19,025 bases of DNA from Candidatus Aphodomonas merdavium (GTDB lineage: Bacteria; Bacillota; Clostridia; Christensenellales; Aristaeellaceae), in the NCBI GenBank assembly GCA_018715585.1, contig DVLH01000182.1, positions 1 to 19,025 on the forward strand, given 5' to 3'. Made by a program: the position numbers and the translations under genes. The notes below the pieces were generated by a model. That model worked only from the letters and a program-made list of their open reading frames with translations, was not told where the DNA came from and ran no database searches. Below, piece after piece: positions 7,292 to 13,315 of the stretch. Position 1 is the first letter of the stretch. Every line of letters begins with the position of its first letter.

Positions 7292-8123
7292 ATCCGTCTC
7301 CTATCACCACGCGCGGCAGGCCGCTGACGTCGTTAAGCACTTGCAGGCGTGCAAAGCGCCCCTGCAGCAGTTCGCACACGCGCTCCGCCTGACCGTCGCC
7401 CACTTCCAGCAGCAGCGAACCGCCGGTGCGCAGGCATTGACCCAGTCCGTTGGCCGTGCGCCGGTAAAAATCAAGCCCGTCCTGTCCGCCGTCCAGCGCT
7501 ATGCACGGCTCGCGCCGCACCTCCGCCTGCAAGCCGTCCAGCTCGCCGCGGGGAATATAGGGCGGGTTGGAAAAAACCACGTCGAACTGCCGTCCGGCAA
7601 CCGCCTCCAGCCAATCGCCTTCCACCCATTCCACCCGCACGCCATGCAGCTGCGCGTTTTCGCGGCAAAGCGACAGCGCAAGCGCACTCCGCTCCACGGC
7701 CGTCACCTGCGCGCCAGGACAAGCAAGGCTCACGCTGACGCTGACCGCGCCGCTGCCCGCCCCCAGCTCCAGCACGGCCGTGCCTGGCCCCTGGGTTCGG
7801 GCAATCACGGCCTCGCACAGCGTTTCCGTATCGCAGCGCGGAATAAGCGCTCGCACATCGCAGCGGAACGTGTGGCCCATAAAATCTGTCTTGCCCAGCA
7901 CATATTGCAGCGGCTCCCCCGCTGCACGCCGCGCGCACAGGCGGCAAAACAAAGCATCCTGCTCCTCGCTGAGCGGCGCTTGCAGTGCCAGCAGCAACGG
8001 CAGCCTCTCCACGCAGCAAACATCGGCCAGCAGCCATTGTGCGTCCAGAGCCGGGTCCGGCACGCCGCCGGCGGCAAACGCCGCCTCCGCCTGCCGCAGC
8101 GCCTCTTTTCTCGTGCGCGTCAT
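7257..8123 (-). CDS. prmC: Release factor glutamine (N5) methyltransferase
   Basis: SAM-dependent methyltransferase that modifies the Gln of the GGQ loop in release factors 1 and 2. The protein has 288 residues. The N-terminal helical domain ends with GEPLQYVLG (69-77), the SAM-binding motif is ELGAGSGAVSVS (119-130), and the catalytic NPPY is at 186-189. The start codon overlaps the stop of the DUF1385 gene as ATGA, and the 3' end overlaps prfA by 35 bases. Enzyme and substrate are therefore made from one message. Confidence 0.96.
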   Translation of the reverse strand: MTRTRKEALRQAEAAFAAGGVPDPALDAQWLLADVCCVERLPLLLALQAPLSEEQDALFCRLCARRAAGEPLQYVLGKTDFMGHTFRCDVRALIPRCDTETLCEAVIARTQGPGTAVLELGAGSGAVSVSVSLACPGAQVTAVERSALALSLCRENAQLHGVRVEWVEGDWLEAVAGRQFDVVFSNPPYIPRGELDGLQAEVRREPCIALDGGQDGLDFYRRTANGLGQCLRTGGSLLLEVGDGQAERVCELLQGRFARLQVLNDVSGLPRVVIGDGYDGNAGSVAVD

Positions 8124-9235
8124 TCCTGCGCCGCTTCCTCCCGCGCTTCCTTGTCGGCGGCATCTTTCACCGCGGCCGTCTCCACTGCGGCAGTTTCCAC
8201 TGCGGCAGTTTCCACTGCGGCGTCTTCCCCGGGCGCTTCTTCTTTCGCCGCAGAGACCACCGTCGGTGCCAGCTTTTTGCCGGCAAGGGCCGCGTTCATC
8301 GAGGCAATCGCCACCTCCAGCTGGCTTTCGTCCGGTTCGCGCGTCGTCAGATGCTGCAGCATCAGCCCCGGCCAGCGCAGCGCGCGCACAAGTTTGTTCT
8401 CGCTGTGCGCCAGCGCCTTCAAGGCCTCGTAGGAAATCCCCGCCAGCAGCGGCAGCAGGATGATGCTGCGCAGCAAGCGCGCCGCAAAGGAAAGGCGCTC
8501 AATGCCAAACAGGAGATGCAGCAGCTGGTCCGCCACTGCGCCCACGAGGATGGCCAGGATCATCGTAATGAGCAAAAAGCTCGTGCCGCAGCGGGGGTGC
8601 AGCGTGGAAAACTGCTTGGCATTTTGCGGCGTCAGCGGCAAGTCGGCCTCGTTGCAATAGACCGTCTTGTGCTCCGCGCCATGATATTGGAACGTGCGGC
8701 GCATATCCGGGATAAGCCCACAGGCCCAGATGTACGCCATTAAAATGAAAATACGAATCGCGCCGGAAACGAGGTTGACCACCAGCAGCGACGATACCTT
8801 TTTGTTAACGAGGGAAGCGAAAAAGCTGGGAATGGCCACAAACAAAAACACGGACAAGCACACAGCCAGCACAATGGCTGTGCCAATAACGATCTTATCA
8901 ATGCTTTTCCCTAACTTCTTGGCAAGCCATTTTTCAAACTTGGACGGTTCCTCCTCCTCCACGCCGAGCATCCTTGTCGATTCCTCCAGCGTGCTCATGC
9001 CCATCGCCAGCATCAATACCATGTTCACAACGCCTCGGACAATGGGAAGCTTCATCCACGGGTGCTTTTTTTCCGGCCCCACATAAGGGTCGCACTTGAC
9101 GCAGATGGAGCCATCCGGCTTGCGCACGGCAATGGCGATAGCGTTTGGCGATTTCATCATAACGCCTTCCAGCACCGCCTGGCCGCCGACGTCCGGCTTG
9201 CGGGGCGCTTTCGCGTTCTTCTCCTTCTTGGTCAT
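8120..9235 (-). CDS. DUF1385 multi-spanning membrane protein (YqhQ-like)
   Basis: Protein of 371 residues with the DUF1385 hallmarks: GGQAVLEGVMMKSP near residues 17-30, PIVRGVV (64-70), the central YHGAEHKTVYCNE stretch, LHPRCGTSFLL and a GISYE motif near the end of the membrane domain. Four to six membrane helices are visible between about 110 and 270. The family is common in Bacillota beside prmC and prfA, and its function is not established. After the conserved part there is an Ala/Glu-rich tail of about 45 residues containing a VETAA repeat (DNA repeat at 8169-8228), probably cytoplasmic and disordered. The ATG at 9235 is preceded by a GGAAAGGCGG region at a rather long distance. It is the first gene of the operon. 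Confidence 0.92.
   Translation of the reverse strand: MTKKEKNAKAPRKPDVGGQAVLEGVMMKSPNAIAIAVRKPDGSICVKCDPYVGPEKKHPWMKLPIVRGVVNMVLMLAMGMSTLEESTRMLGVEEEEPSKFEKWLAKKLGKSIDKIVIGTAIVLAVCLSVFLFVAIPSFFASLVNKKVSSLLVVNLVSGAIRIFILMAYIWACGLIPDMRRTFQYHGAEHKTVYCNEADLPLTPQNAKQFSTLHPRCGTSFLLITMILAILVGAVADQLLHLLFGIERLSFAARLLRSIILLPLLAGISYEALKALAHSENKLVRALRWPGLMLQHLTTREPDESQLEVAIASMNAALAGKKLAPTVVSAAKEEAPGEDAAVETAAVETAAVETAAVKDAADKEAREEAAQE
8169..8228. repeat. Four 15-bp tandem units in the DUF1385 gene tail
   Basis: Units begin at 8169, 8184, 8199 and 8214. The middle two are identical (ACTGCGGCAGTTTCC) and the outer two differ at a few bases. The array stays in frame and encodes a pentapeptide repeat of the VETAA type. 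Confidence 0.85.
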
Positions 9236-9299
9236 AGATTTTTGATCCGCCTTTCCTTATCCTTTCTCAAACGAGACAGTTAAACCGTATTTACTAAGT

Positions 9300-9328
9300 A
9301 GTATACACCCAAACAAGGGGTGCGTAAA
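9300..9328 (-). promoter_or_regulatory. Promoter of the DUF1385-prmC-prfA-Sua5 operon
   Basis: On the minus strand, TTTACG (9328-9323), a 17-base spacer and TATACT (9305-9300). It lies between the rpmE terminator and the DUF1385 start, giving a leader of about 60 bases. The -10 is good and the -35 is fair. Confidence 0.55.
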
Positions 9329-9373
9329 CCCAAGGCTCCAACCACGCCTACAGCAGATTTGCCGCTAAAACAG

Positions 9374-9402
9374 AAAAACGAGCCGAAATATCCCTCGGCT
9401 CG
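9374..9402 (-). terminator. rpmE terminator
   Basis: On the minus strand, a perfect 8-bp stem CGAGCCGA (9402-9395 with 9386-9379), an 8-base loop and five T's (9378-9374), 18 bases after the rpmE stop. It separates rpmE from the DUF1385 operon. Confidence 0.9.
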
Positions 9403-9419
9403 CTCTGTCCGTGTATCAA

Positions 9420-9617
9420 TTACAGACCGTAACGCTTCTTAAAGCGGTCCACGCGTCCACCCGTATCGACCAGCTTCTGTTTGCCGGTGTAGAACGGATG
9501 GCACTTGGAACAAATTTCAACCCGCAGCTCCGGTTTGGTGGAGCCGGTCTTAAACGTTTCGCCGCAGACGCAGCGCACCGTCGCTTCCTGATACTTCGGA
9601 TGGATGCCCTCTTTCAC
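9420..9617 (-). CDS. rpmE: 50S ribosomal protein L31 (zinc-binding type)
   Basis: Small ribosomal protein that bridges the subunits. From the GTG at 9617 the product has 65 residues, begins (M)KEGIHPKY as the family does, and contains CVCGETFKTGS, EICSKCHPFYTGKQK and the DTGGRVDRFKKRYGL end. The two CxC/CxxC pairs supply four cysteines, the zinc-binding C+ type. The start is set by GAGAGGTG six bases upstream. An in-frame TTG at 9653 would add 12 untypical residues, and another GTG at 9626 lies inside the ribosome binding site. The gene has its own promoter and terminator. Confidence 0.93.
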   Translation of the reverse strand: MKEGIHPKYQEATVRCVCGETFKTGSTKPELRVEICSKCHPFYTGKQKLVDTGGRVDRFKKRYGL

Positions 9618-9665
9618 TTGTTTCACCTCTCCGCTTGCCTGTCTTTTGAGCAAACCGCACTGCTG

Positions 9666-9694
9666 AGTATAACATAGTCCGTTTCAGAATGCAA
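9666..9694 (-). promoter_or_regulatory. rpmE: rpmE promoter
   Basis: On the minus strand, TTGCAT (9694-9689), a 17-base spacer and TATACT (9671-9666). The leader to the GTG is about 42 bases and contains a possible small hairpin (9633-9638 with 9650-9655, one G-U pair) just before the ribosome binding site. Confidence 0.75.
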
Positions 9695-9751
9695 GCCCCG
9701 AAAGGGGCATATTTTGCTTTCTTTTTTAAGCCGGCCGGCGCTTTTTTTGTT

Positions 9752-10294
9752 TTATATTACAAGATCCCGCCCTTGTGCGAGCGGCACGCCCACGCCGTGC
9801 TCCTGCCACAACCACCAGGCCAAAAGGCGCGCGCTTGCATCGCACGCCGCACGCGCATGCGGGCTGTGCGTCCGCAGCGCACACGCCCATGCCGTCCGCA
9901 GCCGCGCCGCCGCTGCGCGCACGGGGCTTTCCCCCCGGGTTATGGCCGCCAATGCCTCTGGCACGAGCGCTCCGGCGCCTTCTTCGCTCTGCGGCGGGTG
10001 CGCAAGCACGGCTGCCAGCGCCGCCTGCTCCGCCAACCATCCGGACCGGTACGCCCCCGCATGCGGCGCGCCGGCGCGCAGCACCGCCAAGCGGTATCCT
10101 TCGGGCGGCAGGTCAAAAAACGCAAGCCCCCTTTGCAGCGCTACGGCCTGATCCAGCCCCGCGGAAAAGCCGTGCCGGGGCGCATCGCTGACAAGCAGCC
10201 CCTTCCCGCTCTCGTCCCAGCGAATCATCGCACCGGGATACCGTGAGCGCAATTGCGCGCGCAATGTAAGCGCCTCTTGCGCTGGGTGGATCAC
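9752..10294 (-). CDS. Unknown protein, third gene of the XRE operon
   Basis: From the GTG at 10294 the product has 180 residues. I do not recognise the family. It is soluble, without signal peptide or membrane helix. An N-terminal half (MIHPAQEALTLRAQLRS onward to about residue 75) alternates hydrophobic strands and helices, and a C-terminal half (about 85-165) is Ala/Arg-rich and helical. The start shares GTGA with the DUF1934 stop and has GGAG upstream; the frame stays open further upstream but only inside the DUF1934 gene. The gene is therefore translationally coupled to DUF1934 and XRE and probably works with them. No clear terminator follows. Confidence 0.65.
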   Translation of the reverse strand: MIHPAQEALTLRAQLRSRYPGAMIRWDESGKGLLVSDAPRHGFSAGLDQAVALQRGLAFFDLPPEGYRLAVLRAGAPHAGAYRSGWLAEQAALAAVLAHPPQSEEGAGALVPEALAAITRGESPVRAAAARLRTAWACALRTHSPHARAACDASARLLAWWLWQEHGVGVPLAQGRDLVI

Positions 10295-10881
10295 AGCCCC
10301 GTCTCCAGTGGCGGAGGCTCCGGCTCCGGATGCGTCTGCGCTTTGCGCTGCGGCCCAGGTTTTTGCTGCCAACGGCGCAGCGCGCGCTTTTTCCCTGCCG
10401 GCGTTTCCTCGTTGCGCTCTTGCACAGGCCGGAACCGAACGTCAAGCGTTCGCATCGCCGTTTCCATCGCGCTAGTCCCCAGCAGGCCCAGCGTCACCTG
10501 GTAGACGATATGCACATGGCCGCTCAGCCCTCGCCGCTCAACGCGCACCTGCGTGGGGAACATGCGAAGCAACAGGCTTTGTCCCGCCGTTGTATATTCG
10601 CTCTCGCACGTTTTTCCCTCACGGAAAAACACGGACGTAAACGGCTCGCCGCCACGCATCACCATCACGCCTTCTTTTTCCAGGCGCATCATCACCTGCG
10701 TGGCAGACCGTTCTTGTGGGTCAATCTCTTGATAGAGCAGCGCCGCCTTGCCGTCTTGCTCCACGAGCAGCCCTTCCGTGCACAGCTGCGTTTTTTCTCC
10801 GCCGTGATCCTGCCCGCACAGCTCAATGATGACCGGCGCGCCTTCCTGCGCGCTTTCTTTTGTTGTCACTTTCTTCGTCAT
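10291..10881 (-). CDS. DUF1934 (YwiB-like) beta-barrel protein
   Basis: Protein of 196 residues. Residues about 17-150 follow the DUF1934 pattern of alternating beta strands: an early EGLLVEQDGKAALLYQE, then VMMRLEKEGVMVMRGGEPFTSVFFREGK, YTTAGQSLLLRMFPTQVRV and VHIVYQVTLGLLGTSAMETAMRTLDVRF. The fold is a small calycin-like barrel of unknown function. The last 45 residues are a Pro/Lys/Arg-rich tail not typical of the family. It overlaps both neighbours by 4 bases (ATGA with XRE, GTGA with the next gene). In Bacillus the family member ywiB lies near argS (recalled); pairing with an XRE regulator is unusual to my knowledge. Confidence 0.8.
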   Translation of the reverse strand: MTKKVTTKESAQEGAPVIIELCGQDHGGEKTQLCTEGLLVEQDGKAALLYQEIDPQERSATQVMMRLEKEGVMVMRGGEPFTSVFFREGKTCESEYTTAGQSLLLRMFPTQVRVERRGLSGHVHIVYQVTLGLLGTSAMETAMRTLDVRFRPVQERNEETPAGKKRALRRWQQKPGPQRKAQTHPEPEPPPLETGL

Positions 10882-11210
10882 TCGTCCCTCTGCATCTGGC
10901 GCACAATGTACAGCACCGCATCTAGGTCTTCCGGCCGCATCCGCACGGTGCGGTCAAAGAGAAGCCCCAACTTTGGGTTTTTGTGCATGGCCTCCAGCCG
11001 TTCGTCCAATTCCGGCTGCTCGCCGCCCAACAAATAATCCACCGTCACGCCGAAATAATCGGCTAGGCGGCAAATCGTAGCCAGGTTTGGCTCGCGCGCG
11101 CCGGACTCCCAGCCCGCCGCTGTCGATTGCGCCACGCCAAACGAGCGCGCAAACGCGCACTGAGTCATCCCCGCCTGTTCGCGCAACGCTCTCAACCGCT
11201 GGGAAAACAT
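10878..11210 (-). CDS. XRE-family (Cro/C1-type) transcriptional regulator
   Basis: Protein of 110 residues. Residues 4-62 form a canonical HTH_3 domain: RLRALREQAGMTQCAFARSFGVAQSTAAGWESGAREP with the recognition helix around 26-36, then LATICRLADYFGVTVDYLLGG. The 48-residue tail (EDLDAVLYIVRQM) resembles the dimerisation or effector tails of phage-like and clostridial XRE proteins. The ATG at 11210 follows a strong GGAGGTG site. It is the first gene of a leftward operon, and its promoter carries a 13-bp palindrome in the spacer, so it very likely controls itself and the divergent gene. Confidence 0.92.
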   Translation of the reverse strand: MFSQRLRALREQAGMTQCAFARSFGVAQSTAAGWESGAREPNLATICRLADYFGVTVDYLLGGEQPELDERLEAMHKNPKLGLLFDRTVRMRPEDLDAVLYIVRQMQRDE

Positions 11211-11230
11211 TTTTTCACCTCCGCATGTGG

Positions 11231-11259
11231 AGTATATCGCATTTTGCGCTAAAAATCAA
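11231..11259 (-). promoter_or_regulatory. Promoter of the XRE operon
   Basis: On the minus strand, TTGATT (11259-11254), a 17-base spacer and TATACT (11236-11231). Operator 1 fills most of the spacer. The leader is only about 14 bases and consists largely of the ribosome binding site. Confidence 0.8.
11237..11249. promoter_or_regulatory. XRE operator 1, in the spacer of the XRE promoter
   Basis: TCGCATTTTGCGC, consensus TCGCR-NNN-YGCGA. It lies between -10 and -35 of the leftward promoter, a classic autorepression position. Confidence 0.65.
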
Positions 11260-11290
11260 CCCAATGTGCAAATTTGCATGGCGCAGATTA

Positions 11291-11303
11291 TCGCATTTCG
11301 CGT
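11291..11303. promoter_or_regulatory. XRE operator 2, abutting the -35 of the rightward promoter
   Basis: TCGCATTTCGCGT. Its last base is the first base of the rightward -35 box, a place from which a bound regulator could contact RNA polymerase and activate. Confidence 0.65.
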
Positions 11304-11331
11304 TGACACCAGCGGCAATTGCCGTTATAAT
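11303..11331 (+). promoter_or_regulatory. Consensus promoter of the divergent sigma-like gene
   Basis: A perfect TTGACA (11303-11308), 17-base spacer and perfect TATAAT (11326-11331). The spacer contains the 12-bp palindrome CGGCAATTGCCG (11313-11324). Such a strong promoter would need repression to stay off. The leader to the ATG at 11423 is about 85 bases. Confidence 0.9.
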
Positions 11332-11333
11332 TA

Positions 11334-11346
11334 TCGCGTAATGCGA
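11334..11346. promoter_or_regulatory. XRE operator 3, over the rightward start point
   Basis: TCGCGTAATGCGA, 5-bp arms with one non-complementary pair. It starts 2 bases after the rightward -10 box and covers the transcription start, a repressing position. Confidence 0.65.
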
Positions 11347-11363
11347 ATATTTGCTAGATACAT

Positions 11364-11376
11364 TCGCGCTTCGCGA
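11364..11376. promoter_or_regulatory. XRE operator 4, in the leader of the rightward gene
   Basis: TCGCG-CTT-CGCGA, perfect 5-bp arms and the best copy of the four. It lies about 30 bp downstream of operator 3, roughly three helical turns, and could act as a roadblock or support cooperative binding. Confidence 0.65.
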
Positions 11377-11422
11377 TATTCGTTGTGACCGATCGCCGCA
11401 ATGCGGCAGAAAGGGGTTTTCG

Positions 11423-11917
11423 ATGGAACGAAAAGAAATTGTCGCGCTGCTGACAGGCTATCGCGAAACGCGCGCAAGGATGGCGTATCTGCGCGAAGAA
11501 ATCGTCCGCCTAAAGCGGCAAGCAGAGCGAGCGCAGCAGCCGCAGGCGTTGATTGCACTCAACGCGCTTTGTGCGCGCCAGGACGGCCCGCGCGCTTCCA
11601 CGCCCGGCGACCCAGCGGCCCGCCTCGCCTGTGCCGCCGCAGACGGCAGCGCGCGGCTTAACCCGTACCACGCAGCGCTGGAGGAAGCGCGTGAAGAATA
11701 CGAACGGGCGGCGCGCGCCTGCCGCTTGGTCGAAGCATGGCTGGACGGGCTGCCCGCACGCGAGCGGTGGGTCGTCGAGCGCCACGCGCTGGAGCGGTTG
11801 CCGATGGCGGATCTCCCCGCGCTCTATGAAGCGCAGCATGAGCGTTCCTACTGCCTGGATACGCTCAAATCGCTTTACCGCAAGGCGCTTGCGGCCATTG
11901 GCCGCATGACGGCATGA
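11423..11917 (+). CDS. Phage-type sigma-like protein (sigma region 4 / DUF1492-like)
   Basis: Protein of 164 residues from the ATG at 11423, which follows AAAGGGG by six bases. Residues 3-40 form a charged coiled-coil-like helix and 82-105 a second helix. Residues 106-160 (AWLDGLPARERWVVERHALERLPMADL ... YCLDTLKSLYRKALAAIGRM) read like sigma region 4: a 'no more than one stop per helix' pattern of processing, helix-turn-helix and a final helix ending in ALAAIG. This architecture occurs in short phage-encoded sigma-like activators of the DUF1492/ArpU/RinA kind. No phage structural genes are nearby, so it may be a domesticated regulator. The family call is moderate; the gene is well supported by its consensus promoter. 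Its 5' leader has a hairpin (GCCGC-AAT-GCGGC, 11395-11407) ending 2 bases before the binding site. Confidence 0.7.
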   Translation: MERKEIVALLTGYRETRARMAYLREEIVRLKRQAERAQQPQALIALNALCARQDGPRASTPGDPAARLACAAADGSARLNPYHAALEEAREEYERAARACRLVEAWLDGLPARERWVVERHALERLPMADLPALYEAQHERSYCLDTLKSLYRKALAAIGRMTA

Positions 11918-11932
11918 ACGCCGCCCATTTGC

Positions 11933-11961
11933 TTGCGTTTTAGAAATCAATATCGTATAAT
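11933..11961 (+). promoter_or_regulatory. Promoter of the E2-like gene
   Basis: TTGCGT (11933-11938), a 17-base spacer and a perfect TATAAT (11956-11961). It lies just after the sigma-like gene and gives a leader of about 65 bases. Confidence 0.65.
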
Positions 11962-12032
11962 GACTTCGGATCTTTTCTTGAATTTCATTTGAACTTATTC
12001 GATGTAGACTTTCACGGGAAAGGAAGAACGCC

Positions 12033-12893
12033 ATGTTTGGAAAACGCACGGACGGGCGCAGGCTCTTTCTGGAGGATCCCATCATCGGCTTAACGCCATA
12101 TCTTATGCCCAAACGCGATGACTCGCAGGTGATGGTTACGCAGCAGATCGACTGCGATACGCTCACCCGTTATATCCGCGCGCAGCGCGACCGCGGCGCC
12201 CAGCTGAGCTATATGGATCTGGTCATCGCCGCTTATGTGCGTACTGTCGCCAAATATCCACAGTTCAACCGCTTCATCATGAACAAGAAGATCTATGCCC
12301 GCAACCACATCGCCATTTCGCTTGCCATCCTCAAAATGACCGAAGGGGACAAAATCCAGGAAACGACAATCAAAGTGAAGATCCCCCCGCAGGCAACGCT
12401 CAAGGATGTGCATGATCTTTTCGCCCAGGCCATCGAAGAAAACCGCAAGCCCTCTACGGAAAACCTTACGGACAAGGTCGCAACGCTGCTGCTGCGCGCG
12501 CCATGGCTGACGACGGTGATCGTCTCGCTTGCGCGCTTTGCCGACCGCTATGGCTTCATGCCCAAAGCGCTTCTAGAGGCCAGCCCATTCCACACGAGCA
12601 TGTTCATTACCAACATGGCCTCGCTCGGCATGCCCTCCGTTTACCATCACATCTACAATTTCGGCACCACCAGCGTCTTCATCGGCATGGGGCGCATTGA
12701 GCGCAAACCCGAGCCGCTCGCCCAGGGCGGTGTCCGTTTCACTCGAATCATCCCGCTGGGTGTCGTCATTGACGAGCGCATCGCCTGCGGTGCGGAATAC
12801 AGCCGCGCGTTCACCTACATGCGCGATTTGCTACTTAACCCAGCGCTCCTTGAAGTCCCTCCCGAAGAAGTCAACACGGATACCGGCCGCTAA
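12033..12893 (+). CDS. Stand-alone 2-oxo-acid dehydrogenase E2 catalytic-domain-like protein
   Basis: Protein of 286 residues resembling the trimer-forming acyltransferase domain of E2 and chloramphenicol acetyltransferase folds. Recognisable stretches are SYMDLVIAAYVRTVAKYPQFNRF (59-81), HIAISLAIL (92-100), FHTSMFITNMASLGMPSVYHHIYNFGTTSVFIGMG (186-220) and PLGVVIDERIACGAEYSRAF (241-260). There are no lipoyl or E1-binding domains and no dehydrogenase genes nearby. In active enzymes the last motif is DHRxxDG; here it is DERIACG (247-253), so both the catalytic His (now Glu) and Asp (now Cys) are absent. It is therefore probably not a classic acyltransferase. Small stand-alone homologues are frequent in clostridia (recalled) with unknown function. 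The start has AAAGGAAG upstream. Confidence 0.85.
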   Translation: MFGKRTDGRRLFLEDPIIGLTPYLMPKRDDSQVMVTQQIDCDTLTRYIRAQRDRGAQLSYMDLVIAAYVRTVAKYPQFNRFIMNKKIYARNHIAISLAILKMTEGDKIQETTIKVKIPPQATLKDVHDLFAQAIEENRKPSTENLTDKVATLLLRAPWLTTVIVSLARFADRYGFMPKALLEASPFHTSMFITNMASLGMPSVYHHIYNFGTTSVFIGMGRIERKPEPLAQGGVRFTRIIPLGVVIDERIACGAEYSRAFTYMRDLLLNPALLEVPPEEVNTDTGR

Positions 12894-12923
12894 AAAACCA
12901 TCCGCCTCTTTGCAAGGCAACGC

Positions 12924-12954
12924 AAAACAGGCCGCCCGCAATGCGGGCGGCCTG
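12924..12954 (-). terminator. secG terminator
   Basis: A perfect 12-bp stem (12954-12943 with 12939-12928) with a 3-base loop, followed on the minus strand by TTTT (12927-12924). It lies between convergent genes and its strong stem may also stop rightward transcription, although that side lacks a T-run. Confidence 0.8.
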
Positions 12955-12980
12955 CGAACATTCCTGCCGTTTGCGCAGCG

Positions 12981-13223
12981 TTAAGCAGCCGTGATTGCCG
13001 CGATGACAAGCGAGAGCACCAGGAACGCACCGCCGCAAATCTTCGTTGCCAACGCCAGCTTGCCTTCATAGGACTTCGCTTTGTTTTTACCAAAGAACGT
13101 CTCGGCGCCGCCAGAAATGGCGCCCAGGCCGCGGGCTTGCCCCTGCTGAAGCAACACGGAAACGACAACGATAAGCGCGCAAATCACCAGCAAGATGGTG
13201 CAAATGATCCGAATAGCCGTCAT
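12981..13223 (-). CDS. secG: Protein translocase subunit SecG
   Basis: Small membrane subunit of the SecYEG channel, 80 residues. It has two hydrophobic helices (about 4-25 and 58-78) joined by the family's conserved loop with LLQQGQARGLGAISGGAETFFGKNKAKSYEGKLA (24-57). The ATG at 13223 has AGGGGG at good spacing. It has its own promoter and terminator. The smpB and rnr genes often found next to secG in Bacillota are not in this window. Confidence 0.96.
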   Translation of the reverse strand: MTAIRIICTILLVICALIVVVSVLLQQGQARGLGAISGGAETFFGKNKAKSYEGKLALATKICGGAFLVLSLVIAAITAA

Positions 13224-13259
13224 GATCGTGAAACCCCCTATTTATTCCATAGCTGTATT

Positions 13260-13288
13260 AGCATAGCACGGCACGAGAAAAAAAGCAA
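13260..13288 (-). promoter_or_regulatory. secG: secG promoter
   Basis: On the minus strand, TTGCTT (13288-13283), 17-base spacer including a T5 run, and TATGCT (13265-13260). Moderate match. Confidence 0.55.
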
Positions 13289-13315
13289 GAACAAATTCAC
13301 CCTGCTTGGGCAAAA

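Noticed and set aside
7341..8432. 363-codon plus-strand open frame opposite prmC and the DUF1385 gene
   Set aside because: It is a shadow of two well-identified minus-strand genes and runs across their overlap.
9695..9708. GCCCC-GAAA-GGGGC hairpin as terminator of the XRE operon
   Set aside because: On the minus strand it is followed only by TT and then by the rpmE -35 box; without a T-run I cannot support a terminator.
9728..9748. Terminator-like AAGC...GCTTTTTTT on the plus strand
   Set aside because: The stem closes only at its outer four base pairs and no plus-strand gene ends here.
11395..11407. GCCGC-AAT-GCGGC as a fifth XRE operator
   Set aside because: Same symmetry but its arms do not match TCGCR/YGCGA in register; better read as a hairpin in the leader.
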